Positions 7,593 through 16,770 of a DNA stretch of 64,000 nt are shown in pieces. The stretch spans positions 223,219 through 287,218 of the forward strand of contig CANLVH010000003.1 of NCBI GenBank assembly GCA_947494545.1. Direction: 5' to 3'. Position 1 is the first letter of the stretch. Every line of letters starts with the position of its first letter. The notes below the pieces were generated by a model. That model was not told where the DNA came from. It searched no databases and saw only the letters and a program-made list of their open reading frames with translations. Source of the DNA: an uncultured Mesonia sp. (GTDB lineage Bacteria > Bacteroidota > Bacteroidia > Flavobacteriales > Flavobacteriaceae). The position numbers and the translations under genes were made by a program.

Positions 7593-9995
7593 TTATAACT
7601 GAGTTTCTAAGTAATCCATTTTAAAATTTGAATTACTTTGTATATAAGCAAATTTGGGAATCACAGAAGCACCAAGTTTTCTTTTCTCAAAATTGGCACT
7701 TACCCCAAAATCTACTTTTTGATAATTCATTTTATTTGCCCGCAAAATACTCTCAAATAACAGTTGCCTATATGTTTGGTATGTTTGATTATATTCATAA
7801 TCTATTCCGATTAAACTTGGCACATAGGTAGTATCTTTATTTTTATAACAAAACATTACACCAATTGGTTTCTTGAAGGAATTATTATTCTTCTCTTCCA
7901 ACCAAATAAACTCCCATTCTGCGGACTCATTCATCTTTTGGAAGACAGACTTAGGATAGGTGTACATATTTAACCCTAAATTTTTACTTTTAACGTTTTT
8001 GTATAATTCATAGAACCGATCCAGTTCTTTTTCGTTTACTTTATTAGAATATTTCACTTGCACTAGCGAACGGAATGGTAAAATATCTTTTTCAAAATGT
8101 TTTCTAGACCTTTTGGACAAAGTCTTTAAATACTCTTCTAAATCAGTCCAATTCATATCTTCTATTTGACAAACTTCTGGCATAGTTACCGGTATATAGC
8201 CTTGAGACTGAAAAGTTTTATCGTACATAGGGGAATAGTCAAAATCTCTTAGTACAATTTGTGAGGCTTTATGTTGCGATGCAATATCTTCTAAGATTTT
8301 AAAAAATAAACTAAACACCTCTGGCTCATTAAATACTTCTTTATGTATGTGTAATGGGAGACCATCTGAAAACAAAGAACCTAAGCTTAAAACATTGGAT
8401 GTGAACATATATTTGTCCTTCTTTCTTTTTAGCTCTATGTCATCAGATATCGAAGGTTTTGCTAAAAGGTCATCTTTCCATAAGCTAACTGTAAAAGCTC
8501 CCATAACTAGTAAATTCTGATTTTGATCAAATATTTGGATATAAGAAAACTGCCATTGATACTCTTTTTTTTCATTATTTTTAAAGCAATCTTCCAAAAA
8601 TTTGAACCCATTCCAATCCAATATTCCTTTTCCTTGAAAATAACTATCCCATAAATCTTTATCTATTTCCTCAATACTATCGCTTTGTACAACTGTATAT
8701 TTTGAATTCATTGATATTTTAGTTGGCAATGTGAAATTTGCTTTAAACGATTTATTTAATCTCTCCATTGTATTCCCAGTCTCTTTCATTATTCTAGGGT
8801 ATAACTCATATAAGGTTTTAGTAAGTTGAAGAATATCTTCCTTTTTATTATGGTTGGAAATGGTTATTCGCAGACCTGTATTTTTAGATGGTACGGCTGG
8901 AAATAAACCCATATTTACATAAAAACCTTTTTTTAACAATTGCCGGGTAAGTTGGTAACCTGTCTCTGGAATTCCCGTAGCAATAAAGAAAACAGGAGAT
9001 TCATTCTCCTCTACTAATGGTAATTGATATTCATTTAAAAGGTAATTGAAGTAATTTATTTTCTCTTTTAATTTTTCCTGATGATTTTTTATTTCTTCCG
9101 ATAAATGAATTTTTGCAGAAGCTATTGCAGCACCCACTGATGCAGGATCTAGTTGTGCTGAGAATGTCAGGGGGCCTCCGAAATTTTTAATTTTTTGGCT
9201 CATCTTTTTATCTCCACAGATAATAAACGAACCATTGGCTCCAAAAGTTTTACTTAATGTTCCTATTACTACTACTTTTGGTGGTACCTTTTGTAATTGT
9301 TCACAAACATAGCCGCGTCCATTTTTCCCTGCCCAGCTCATACCGTGAACATCATCAAAATATAAATGCAATTGTTTATACTTTTTAGATAATTCAATTA
9401 ACTTTTTTACAGGTGAAAAATCTCCATACATAGAATAAACCCCATCTGCCATATACCATATTTTATCTACCTTAGAGCCTATTTCTTGAATTTTTTTCTC
9501 TAACAAGTCTAGTCTGTTATGTCTTACCAGTTCTATTCTCACGCCCCGCAATTTTAAACGTTTAGCTGCATCCTGCACACTCCAATGCACTTGATGATCC
9601 AGTAGTATTGCATCACGATCTCCCGTAATTACAGGTATGGCCGCCATATGTGCTAAAGTTGCATTTTTGGTAATAATTAGAGGTTGGTCATATATATTTT
9701 CAAGTAACTCTTCTAGTTTCTCGTATAAAGGATGAGCAATATATGACTTGGATAGAGGAAATTGAGTACCATAAGCATCAATAGCTTTTTTAGCGGCCTC
9801 CTTCAAACGGACATCCTGTTCTAATCCTAAATATCCAGTAGTTCCAAAATGAAATACTTTTTTATTTTCTATTTGTATTCTTCTCCCGTTAAAAGTCTCT
9901 CCTTCCATTTTCAAATGAAGGATTTTTAACTCTTTTGCATAGTTAAATACCTGATCTACAGTATCTAAAAAATGATTGTGTTTTACTTGTGCCAT
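7593..9995 (-). CDS. Alpha-oxoamine synthase fused to a GNAT-type acyltransferase
   Basis: An 800-residue two-domain enzyme. Residues 1-400 are a PLP enzyme of the alpha-oxoamine synthase family (BioF, KBL, serine palmitoyltransferase). Visible are the DHQVHWSV segment with its PLP-stacking histidine near 137, FDDVHGMSWAGKNGRG with D215 and H217, and GTLSKTFGANGS with the Schiff-base lysine at 249. Residues about 430-800 resemble a BioF2-like/FemAB-type GNAT domain (RSRKHFEKDILPF near the middle, KVDFGVSANFEKRKLG near the end). Known for the first domain: decarboxylative condensation of an amino acid with an acyl-thioester. The fusion suggests that the amino-ketone or its amine is acylated by the same protein. 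The product is unknown; an aminolipid or sulfonolipid precursor is one possibility. The gene is divergent from the STAS-like and AraC genes. Confidence 0.8.
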   Translation of the reverse strand: MAQVKHNHFLDTVDQVFNYAKELKILHLKMEGETFNGRRIQIENKKVFHFGTTGYLGLEQDVRLKEAAKKAIDAYGTQFPLSKSYIAHPLYEKLEELLENIYDQPLIITKNATLAHMAAIPVITGDRDAILLDHQVHWSVQDAAKRLKLRGVRIELVRHNRLDLLEKKIQEIGSKVDKIWYMADGVYSMYGDFSPVKKLIELSKKYKQLHLYFDDVHGMSWAGKNGRGYVCEQLQKVPPKVVVIGTLSKTFGANGSFIICGDKKMSQKIKNFGGPLTFSAQLDPASVGAAIASAKIHLSEEIKNHQEKLKEKINYFNYLLNEYQLPLVEENESPVFFIATGIPETGYQLTRQLLKKGFYVNMGLFPAVPSKNTGLRITISNHNKKEDILQLTKTLYELYPRIMKETGNTMERLNKSFKANFTLPTKISMNSKYTVVQSDSIEEIDKDLWDSYFQGKGILDWNGFKFLEDCFKNNEKKEYQWQFSYIQIFDQNQNLLVMGAFTVSLWKDDLLAKPSISDDIELKRKKDKYMFTSNVLSLGSLFSDGLPLHIHKEVFNEPEVFSLFFKILEDIASQHKASQIVLRDFDYSPMYDKTFQSQGYIPVTMPEVCQIEDMNWTDLEEYLKTLSKRSRKHFEKDILPFRSLVQVKYSNKVNEKELDRFYELYKNVKSKNLGLNMYTYPKSVFQKMNESAEWEFIWLEEKNNNSFKKPIGVMFCYKNKDTTYVPSLIGIDYEYNQTYQTYRQLLFESILRANKMNYQKVDFGVSANFEKRKLGASVIPKFAYIQSNSNFKMDYLETQL

Positions 9996-10235
9996 GATAG
10001 TCTATTTTTGAATTGAACATCGAGCTATATTCCAAAGGTTTTAAATTTTAGGTTTATTACTATTCAAGAAAAGTAAATATTAGGTAGTAAATCCCTTACA
10101 GATAATATTTACTCCTTTAAAGGCAATTTTTATACGATAAAACTCATTTTTCGAAGCTTAAATCCAAGCAAAAAGACACAAATAAAATTTTAAGAAAGAT
10201 TTATTTATTAATTTAAAGCCAAATTACCAGTACTA

Positions 10236-10604
10236 ATGAATTTTCTAAAAACGACTTATGCCGAAATCATGTTGAAAGATGGTGTTCTATTTTTCACCTA
10301 TCTCCCGATTTCAAATTTTGATATTCGCTTAGCAGAGCAAATCGTAAGAGATCGATTGCTTATTCAAAAAGAACAAGCGTATCCGGTGCTTTGTGATATT
10401 CGTAATGTTAGCTTTCCGGATGTAAAAGCTCGAAAATATTTAGCCATTGAGGGATCTTTATTAACCAAAGCCGTAGCTTATGTTGTTGTGCCATATATGA
10501 GTACTCACTTAACTCGATTTTTTATCGAGGTAAATCAACCTTTGGTACCAACAAAAATCTTCACAGAAAAAAGTGAAGCTCTACTTTACTTACAAAAATT
10601 TTAA
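10236..10604 (+). CDS. STAS-like small protein
   Basis: A 122-residue alpha/beta protein with alternating strands and helices: KDGVLFFTYLP, then PVLCDIRNVSFPDVKARKYL, then KAVAYVVVPYMSTHLTRFF. The pattern resembles the STAS/SpoIIAA-like proteins of Bacteroidota, in which the stretch after the central strand normally contacts a partner. No catalytic residues are evident. It is the first gene of a rightward pair. Its stop codon is one base before the start of the AraC-type regulator, so the two should be translated together. Because the divergent gene is the oxoamine synthase fusion, it may sense or relay a signal controlling that enzyme. That role is inference. Confidence 0.6.
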   Translation: MNFLKTTYAEIMLKDGVLFFTYLPISNFDIRLAEQIVRDRLLIQKEQAYPVLCDIRNVSFPDVKARKYLAIEGSLLTKAVAYVVVPYMSTHLTRFFIEVNQPLVPTKIFTEKSEALLYLQKF

Positions 10605-10605
10605 A

Positions 10606-11529
10606 ATGGATGATTCAGTAAATTTGCAGAGACTAGAAGAACTTAGGAAAATGATCCTTAAATTAGCTTGTGGTGATTTTTCTTATCGTGTTGAGCTAAA
10701 TAACAAACAGGACGATATAGCAAGTTTTGGCCTTATGTTAAATTTACTTGCTGAAGAGCTCGGTAGTTTTCTTACCCATCCAAATGCATTTGGAGAAAAA
10801 GATTTACAGAAACCTTACGCACTATTAATTGATAACGAATTTAATATTATTGGAGCCAATTGGATTTTCATTAATCTTTTAAAGTATTCTAAAGACAAGG
10901 TAATTAACCAGCCTATACAAAATTTCATTCATTCTAATTCTTATAAAAACTTTAAAAAACAGGTTAGAGGTGATCAAAAAGATACGCAATATGCTCTGGT
11001 GATTAAATTAATACTGATTTTCTTACCTTTTAATTCTGCTCCTATAGATTGTTGGGGGTATTGTTATAAATTGACATCTTTTAAGAAATCGTATTATTTT
11101 ATTCGCGGACTTTGCATCTTAAACCATATAAATAGTTTCGAAGGCCCTATTTCTTCCCAATCATTTCACACGCAACGTGTAAATACAGTTCTCCAATTTC
11201 AGGCTGATATTCAAAAAATAAGAGCAGTTCACCAATTTATACTAGAACACTTACATGAGCCGCTACCCCCAATTTCTACTATATCTAGGCTTTTTCACAT
11301 AAATGAATATAAACTAAAGAAAGGATTTAAAGAGCTATATCAAATTACCATCTTCAAATTTCATTTAGAAAAACGTTTAGATCAGGCTATGGTAATGATT
11401 AAAAACACACCTACCTCCCTAAAAGTAATTTCATATTCTTTAGGTTTCAAAAGTTTTCCGCATTTCTCACGCGTATTCAAAATTAAATTCGGTTCTCCAC
11501 CCAGTCATTTTCGTAAAAACAATTCATGA
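10606..11529 (+). CDS. AraC-family regulator with N-terminal HAMP/PAS-like sensor
   Basis: About 307 residues from the ATG at 10606, one base after the upstream stop codon. Residues 1-55 (LACGDFSYRVELNNKQDDI) look like a HAMP-type helical linker. Residues 65-150 look like a PAS fold (YALLIDNEFNIIGANWIFINL). The last 110 residues are an AraC/XylS double helix-turn-helix ending LGFKSFPHFSRVFKIKFG followed by PPSHFRK. Known for the family: ligand- or partner-responsive transcription activation. No membrane segment or kinase domain is present, so sensing is probably cytosolic. Likely targets are the neighbouring divergent enzyme gene or its own operon (inference). Confidence 0.78.
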   Translation: MDDSVNLQRLEELRKMILKLACGDFSYRVELNNKQDDIASFGLMLNLLAEELGSFLTHPNAFGEKDLQKPYALLIDNEFNIIGANWIFINLLKYSKDKVINQPIQNFIHSNSYKNFKKQVRGDQKDTQYALVIKLILIFLPFNSAPIDCWGYCYKLTSFKKSYYFIRGLCILNHINSFEGPISSQSFHTQRVNTVLQFQADIQKIRAVHQFILEHLHEPLPPISTISRLFHINEYKLKKGFKELYQITIFKFHLEKRLDQAMVMIKNTPTSLKVISYSLGFKSFPHFSRVFKIKFGSPPSHFRKNNS

Positions 11530-11638
11530 TTTTTACACTTTTTCATTTGGTGGTTTAAAATAAATACTGGACAGTTAACTTTTCCTCCTTTAAGAATAAA
11601 TTAATCGTTGCATCTTTATCTTATAATTATAAAGGATT

Positions 11639-12067
11639 ATGGAACGTAAAATAAATAAAACTATCATAGGTATTAGTATGCTGGTAATTTTATTTACCTA
11701 TTTAGGGACTAATCGGCTCGCATTTAGGGAGAGTTTTGCTTTTAACTTATTAAATTCTCCAATTCTGCCAATTTCCCGTCCTGACGCTATTTTAATATCT
11801 TGGTTAATTCCTTTATTAGAATTAACAACCGCTATTTTACTGATATGGCCACGCAGCCAATTCATAGGATTAAACTTCAGTGTATTTCTTTTAGGAGTTT
11901 ATAGCTGCTATGTTTTAGGCATACTTTATCTCGCTTCCTACACTCCCTGTTCTTGCGGTGGCATATTGGATTTTCTATCGTGGCAGCAACAGTTATGGAT
12001 AAGTTTTATTTGTTTAGCTATTGCAGCATTAAGCCTTTACTATTTTAAAAAACCAATTAAGGACTAA
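11639..12067 (+). CDS. MauE/DoxX-like redox-associated membrane protein
   Basis: A 142-residue protein with four hydrophobic helices and a CSC motif (TPCSCGG near residue 104) between helices three and four. This matches MauE/DoxX-type redox-associated membrane proteins, which help form or transfer disulfides across the inner membrane. It lies 88 bp upstream of a small secreted peptide gene with two cysteines in its mature part, and both read rightwards. The pairing suggests that it supplies oxidising or reducing equivalents to that peptide or to a partner (inference). The upstream region contains TTGC and TATAATTA spaced like a Bacteroidota promoter. Confidence 0.78.
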   Translation: MERKINKTIIGISMLVILFTYLGTNRLAFRESFAFNLLNSPILPISRPDAILISWLIPLLELTTAILLIWPRSQFIGLNFSVFLLGVYSCYVLGILYLASYTPCSCGGILDFLSWQQQLWISFICLAIAALSLYYFKKPIKD

Positions 12068-12070
12068 CAT

Positions 12071-12090
12071 ATTTTGTTGCGCAACAAAAT
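12071..12090. promoter_or_regulatory. Perfect 20-bp palindrome between MauE-like and DUF6520 genes
   Basis: ATTTTGTTGCGCAACAAAAT is an exact palindrome 4 bp after the MauE-like stop codon. It could be a dimeric regulator site for the small peptide gene or a processing hairpin. The arms would leave only a GCGC loop, and no T-run follows, so it is not a typical terminator. Confidence 0.5.
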
Positions 12091-12155
12091 CAGGATAAGA
12101 GCTGAAAACCTGTAAAAAGAGTAAGCATATTAAGAATCATTAAATTTTTATTATT

Positions 12156-12422
12156 ATGAAAACTAAATTTTTATTACCCGTGTTGGCGATGATTTTCGCC
12201 ACGGGAATGTCATTTACAACGATAAATATGACGCCAGATCCTACTAAAGATTATATCTTCGTGAATAATCAATGGATGCCGATACAGGAAATTGATTGCG
12301 GGCAACCACTATCAAGAAACTGTGAAGTACAACTGCCAGATGGTAGTATTCATCAAGTGTATAACACCAACAGTTTTTCTTTCCCAAAAAAAACTGGATC
12401 AGAGGTACCCTTTGAACTATAA
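12156..12422 (+). CDS. DUF6520-like small secreted protein
   Basis: An 88-residue protein with a clear signal peptide (MKTKFLLPVLAMIFATGMSF) and a short mature part containing two cysteines (IDCGQPLSRNC), ending in a charged tail. The layout matches the small DUF6520 proteins that occur in Bacteroidota, often near MauE-like proteins and transporters. No function is established. It is convergent with the M16-SusD-SusC operon, separated by one bidirectional terminator. Whether the peptide is a substrate of that protease and transporter cannot be judged from sequence. Confidence 0.72.
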   Translation: MKTKFLLPVLAMIFATGMSFTTINMTPDPTKDYIFVNNQWMPIQEIDCGQPLSRNCEVQLPDGSIHQVYNTNSFSFPKKTGSEVPFEL

Positions 12423-12443
12423 ACCTAATCTTTTAAAAAAAAT

Positions 12444-12475
12444 AGAAGCACACTTTTTCAGTGTGCTTCTTTATC
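12444..12475. terminator. Bidirectional intrinsic terminator
   Basis: Perfect 11-bp stem, AGAAGCACACT at 12444-12454 and AGTGTGCTTCT at 12460-12470, with a five-base loop. It is flanked by an A-rich run on the left and T-rich sequence on the right. It sits between convergent genes and can serve both strands. Confidence 0.85.
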
Positions 12476-12476
12476 A

Positions 12477-15338
12477 TCATAAGTTTATAGCGTTTCCCAG
12501 TACCAATTCGTATTGATTGCTGGGATTTAAAAACTTATGTACGGCTTCTACTACATCTTCTTTGGTCAATTTATTTAAAAAATCTATTTTTTTCTGAGAA
12601 GGTGTCCAAGGGATATCGTACCTTAAATACTCATAAAGATTTTTTTGTGTTATACGGTGTCTGTTTATAAAATTATAGCTATATCTAGCCCTAACTTGCC
12701 GTTTAGCCTCTTGTAATTTGCTTTCAGTTATTTCCCCGGCAATCAATTCTTTTATAATTTCTTTACTGTTAGCTTGAATAATTTTTAGTTCATCTGGTAG
12801 AGCACTAATTTTAATGTGGAGTTCACTTCTATTTTCATCAAAATTATACTTCCCCGTCGCAAATGTATCATAGACTCCTAATCCTAAATTAAACCTCAAA
12901 CGTTGTAGTTTACTTTTAGTTATTACTGCTAAGACTTTTAATAAAACTTCATTCTTCCAGAATTCATCTTGTGCCCCTGCTTTAAAGTAGTGCAAATTGT
13001 ATTTTACATTGTCCATAGGGGTATTTGTAATTACTTCCTTGTATCGTGGTTTTCTATTGATATTATTATTTTGGTTATGGCTAATTTTGCATTTTAATAG
13101 TTGCTTACTAGGCTTCCTAGATGCTATATTCCCTAGATATTTGCTTATAAGAGGCAAAACATCTTTCTGTTTGAAATCTCCACTTATGATAAAAGTTAAG
13201 TTTTTGGGTTGAGAAAATACTTCATTATAAATCTGAACACTTCTTTGTCCTGAGCTTTTTTCAAGATACTCAGAATATTGAATAGTTTTAATATGTCGGT
13301 AACCTAAGATGGGAGGAGTCGAACTATCCCCATGGAACTTACGAATAGCGTTATCGAATTCTTGTTTTATATCATTTTTATTTCCATATTTTTTTATTTG
13401 TTTATGCCTCCACTTACTATAATCTTTTTCATTATACTTTAAGGGTTTAAAATAAAAATAAGTCAGTTGCAAAAGCGCCTCTAGATCTTTAAGCTTCGCC
13501 GCCCCATAAACACCCGACTCCCGGTAATCTAAATATGGCTTACAATAACTAATAGCATGATGTTCTTTAAAACTATCAAGTTGACTTTTAGTAAAGTTAG
13601 CTATACCATTTTCCAACACGTATAATGGAGCAGTTAAAGCGCTATAATAATCTTCTTTAGGATAACAAGCTGCTGCACGTTTACTAAAACCTTGCAGTTT
13701 TATTTCTTTTTCTTCGATTCCGGGGGTTGGCTTAAAGCTCTTTAAGACTACTCTCACTCCGTTTTCTAACAGCAACTCCTCTGTGTTTTCAATGCGAGGA
13801 TTTAAATATTCGTAACCCTTAGGCATTAGCGAATCTTGCTGATTTTTATTTAACAAATTTATAGTTTTGTCTGGTAATTTATAATTAGACAAAACTTCGT
13901 TAGTACCCTTTAGCAACCAACTCTTTACTAAAGGCTTCGTATAAAATTTAGAGTCAATATTTTTAGAAACTATGACACCTATATCATCGGGCTCAAACTG
14001 TGCTAATTTTTGAATTTTATTATTAAACTCAGCAAGCGTTAAATACTTTATTTTATCACGTATTTCTTTCGGTTCACCAACAATGGGGTGATTACTCGTA
14101 ATATGATTCTGAATTTGTTCTAACCAATATCTATTTTCCCTTAGAGATTGAAAGTTCAAGAATAATTCTTGTGCTTTTTGGTACTCTTCTTTATGCACAC
14201 CATACTTTTTTATCTGCTTTAACACGTTAATTACCTTTTTAAATAAGGTCTCGCTCTCTTCTATATTTGACTCAAGTTTTATTGAAAAAGACATAGGTTT
14301 AGCGCTATACCTATATTCATTTTTCACCACAGCCTGTTCCTTTGTAACTTCCTGGATTCTCGTATCTAAAATTTTTAAAAACAATTCCCAAATATGATAA
14401 TCTAAATAACCAGTAAAAGTTTTTATGTGTTCCGCCAGTTCTTTTTGTTTAAAGTATAAGTTATAATTAATCCACTTTGTTTTACCACGGTAGTTCTCAT
14501 TAACATCTATTTTTTGTGTTATAAATTGAGGTTTACGAGCATAGTAAATAGAATCACAATCTTTTTTTATGCGTGGTTTTGGCTTTCTAGGTATTTCTTC
14601 CAGTATTAGCTTTAACTCTTTTTCAATATCATCTATATTATTTATATTTCCTACAATTCCTATATGCATAAGGTCCGGACGGTACCAATCTTTATAAAAA
14701 CGAAGTAAGTCCTCCTTAGGTAATTGACGAATTTGTTTTGGGACATCGGGATAATAGTTAAAACAGGGGTAAATAAGCGATTCCATTTCTCTAATCGCTT
14801 CATCAAAAATCACATCGTCATTTTTGCGGTATATTATTTCTTGAAGAATTGACTTTTTTTCGGCATTTATATTTTTAATGGTCAAGGGAATATTTGTTGC
14901 TATATCTTTAAACCATAATAAACCTTTTCTAATTGTTTCTATATTGCCATTGGGAGGGTCATAAACATAGCGCGTACTTCGAAAAGAAGTATTGGCGTTA
15001 ATATCTTTTCCCAATGTCATGTTTAGCTTAGCTAATGTTTCTGGACCAGTTATTCCATTAGGGAAGTGTTTTGAAGGCATAAATGCTAAATGTTCAATTA
15101 AATGAGCTACTTCTGCCTGCCGATAATCTTGCTGTAAACCGCCAGCTTTAACAAAAAAACGCATGTAAATTTTACTATCCTGATCATCGGTGTCTTTAAT
15201 GGAATATTCTAAACCATTTTCTAATTTTCCATTTAAATACTTTTTCTGTACTAAGCCCCCCTGCTCTATTTGCGCATTAGCAAAAGTTAAATAAAACATA
15301 CAGAGGAAAACGATTATTCTTTTAACAATATTTTTCAT
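12477..15338 (-). CDS. M16-family zinc metallopeptidase, secreted
   Basis: A 953-residue protein with an N-terminal signal peptide (ending TFANAQ) and the inverted zinc motif HLIEH at residues 79-83, characteristic of pitrilysin/insulinase (M16) peptidases. A glutamate-rich helix (AEKKSILQEIIYRK) follows about 75 residues later, as expected for the third zinc ligand. Two M16 halves fill the length. The second half lacks an HxxEH motif and should be non-catalytic. Known for the family: cleavage of peptides and small proteins enclosed in a clamshell cavity. It is the last gene of the SusC-SusD-M16 operon, 7 bp after SusD, so it probably processes a peptide substrate handled by that transporter in the periplasm. 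Confidence 0.88.
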   Translation of the reverse strand: MKNIVKRIIVFLCMFYLTFANAQIEQGGLVQKKYLNGKLENGLEYSIKDTDDQDSKIYMRFFVKAGGLQQDYRQAEVAHLIEHLAFMPSKHFPNGITGPETLAKLNMTLGKDINANTSFRSTRYVYDPPNGNIETIRKGLLWFKDIATNIPLTIKNINAEKKSILQEIIYRKNDDVIFDEAIREMESLIYPCFNYYPDVPKQIRQLPKEDLLRFYKDWYRPDLMHIGIVGNINNIDDIEKELKLILEEIPRKPKPRIKKDCDSIYYARKPQFITQKIDVNENYRGKTKWINYNLYFKQKELAEHIKTFTGYLDYHIWELFLKILDTRIQEVTKEQAVVKNEYRYSAKPMSFSIKLESNIEESETLFKKVINVLKQIKKYGVHKEEYQKAQELFLNFQSLRENRYWLEQIQNHITSNHPIVGEPKEIRDKIKYLTLAEFNNKIQKLAQFEPDDIGVIVSKNIDSKFYTKPLVKSWLLKGTNEVLSNYKLPDKTINLLNKNQQDSLMPKGYEYLNPRIENTEELLLENGVRVVLKSFKPTPGIEEKEIKLQGFSKRAAACYPKEDYYSALTAPLYVLENGIANFTKSQLDSFKEHHAISYCKPYLDYRESGVYGAAKLKDLEALLQLTYFYFKPLKYNEKDYSKWRHKQIKKYGNKNDIKQEFDNAIRKFHGDSSTPPILGYRHIKTIQYSEYLEKSSGQRSVQIYNEVFSQPKNLTFIISGDFKQKDVLPLISKYLGNIASRKPSKQLLKCKISHNQNNNINRKPRYKEVITNTPMDNVKYNLHYFKAGAQDEFWKNEVLLKVLAVITKSKLQRLRFNLGLGVYDTFATGKYNFDENRSELHIKISALPDELKIIQANSKEIIKELIAGEITESKLQEAKRQVRARYSYNFINRHRITQKNLYEYLRYDIPWTPSQKKIDFLNKLTKEDVVEAVHKFLNPSNQYELVLGNAINL

Positions 15339-15345
15339 AAGAAAT

Positions 15346-16758
15346 TTAATAACCTGGGTTTTGATTCAAAAAGGGATTACGGAGTAGTTCTTCCGACGGA
15401 ATGGGGTAACGCAAATCTGTTAATTCTAAGTCGGAATTAATAGGCAAAAGTATTTCTTGTGCTCTACCTAAGCGGATTAAATCTAGCCATCTGTGCCCCC
15501 ACTCAGCAAATAACTCTTTTCTTCGCTCTTTCAAAATTTCCTTTAATAAGGCTTGTTGATCTATTTCTGGATTAGTCTCAGAAAGTAAAGCTATTCCTGC
15601 TCTTGCTTTAATTTTATCTAAATCGATAATAGCGCCCTGTAGGTTATTTTGATTTGCCCTCGCCTCTGCCCGAATTAAATATTGCTCTGCTAATCGCAGT
15701 ACCATAGAGTATTCAATGGGCTCACCTGTACTGTTTTGAATTTTATATTTATGCGCATAGTATATTGCCAGGTCTTCATTATAGCCAACCCAATGAATCC
15801 TTCTATTGTCATCAGATGTTAAGGAGCTGACTAAGTTTTCTGATATTTTTAAATAGGATAAAGAGGGTAAAAAAGCATTGATGAGAAATACAGACCCTTC
15901 GTTAGTATTGGTTAATCCTGTTCCGGCACCTAATGGAGAAATCTGCCAAATAGCCTCTTGGCTGTTTGCAAGAAACACCTCATTCATATCGGTAGGTAGG
16001 CTATAGTTACCACTCTGTGCAATTACTTCACTACTGTAAGCCTCGGCTAATTCCCAATTTTCTAAATATAAATGTACGCGCGCCAATAAGGCCTTGGCAG
16101 TAAACTCATTTATTTGAGTGCGTTCAGCTGAGTTTGGCACATCTGCTAAAAGGCTTAAGGTTACTCCTAAATCAGTTAAAATTTGCTCATCAATTTCCAG
16201 TATCGAACTAGCTTCTATAGTAGCATTGGCTTCATAGTTCGTATTTACGACTAATGGTACTTCGCCATACAAATTGCGTAAATAAAAATAGGTAAAAGCA
16301 CGTATGAATTTAGCTTCTCCCTCTAAACGTTGCGATACTTCTGGCGATACTTTTGTAGATTTTTCTAGGCCTTCTAATAAAGAATTAACCATATAGATTA
16401 TATTATAAGCACTCGACCACAAAGTTCTATTATAAGTATTGTCGGGATGTATCGTATTTTGTTCAAATTGTAGTAAGTCTAATGCATTAGTATTTATAAG
16501 TTCTACGTTATCTGAAGAAAGACCCGCTAGAACGGTTACACTTCCCAACCAACCTTCGCTAAAGCTGGCACGATAAAGTTGATTATAAATTCCTTGCATT
16601 GCACTTTGTGCAGTTTCATCGCTGGAAAATACTTCACTACTTACCAATTTATTGTCCGGCTCCTCTACCTCTATCCAATCTTGGCAGGAAGTAAGAAAAG
16701 ACAGCATGACAAGTATTAAAATTATGCTTAGTCTATGGGTATAAAATTTAATTTTCAT
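15346..16758 (-). CDS. SusD/RagB family outer-membrane lipoprotein
   Basis: A 470-residue lipoprotein. The lipobox LTSC is near residue 25, followed by QDWIEVEEPDNK, the usual SusD start. A SusD-like TPR region follows (SAMQGIYNQLYRA, FIRAFTYFYLRNLYGEVPL), and the typical C-terminal segment contains KERRKELFAEWGHRWLDLIR. Known for the family: the surface-exposed lid of a SusC transporter that captures the ligand. It lies 12 bp after the SusC gene. Because the third operon gene is a peptidase and no glycoside hydrolases are present, a peptide ligand is more likely than a glycan (inference). Confidence 0.95.
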   Translation of the reverse strand: MKIKFYTHRLSIILILVMLSFLTSCQDWIEVEEPDNKLVSSEVFSSDETAQSAMQGIYNQLYRASFSEGWLGSVTVLAGLSSDNVELINTNALDLLQFEQNTIHPDNTYNRTLWSSAYNIIYMVNSLLEGLEKSTKVSPEVSQRLEGEAKFIRAFTYFYLRNLYGEVPLVVNTNYEANATIEASSILEIDEQILTDLGVTLSLLADVPNSAERTQINEFTAKALLARVHLYLENWELAEAYSSEVIAQSGNYSLPTDMNEVFLANSQEAIWQISPLGAGTGLTNTNEGSVFLINAFLPSLSYLKISENLVSSLTSDDNRRIHWVGYNEDLAIYYAHKYKIQNSTGEPIEYSMVLRLAEQYLIRAEARANQNNLQGAIIDLDKIKARAGIALLSETNPEIDQQALLKEILKERRKELFAEWGHRWLDLIRLGRAQEILLPINSDLELTDLRYPIPSEELLRNPFLNQNPGY

Positions 16759-16770
16759 TTTTTATGATTT

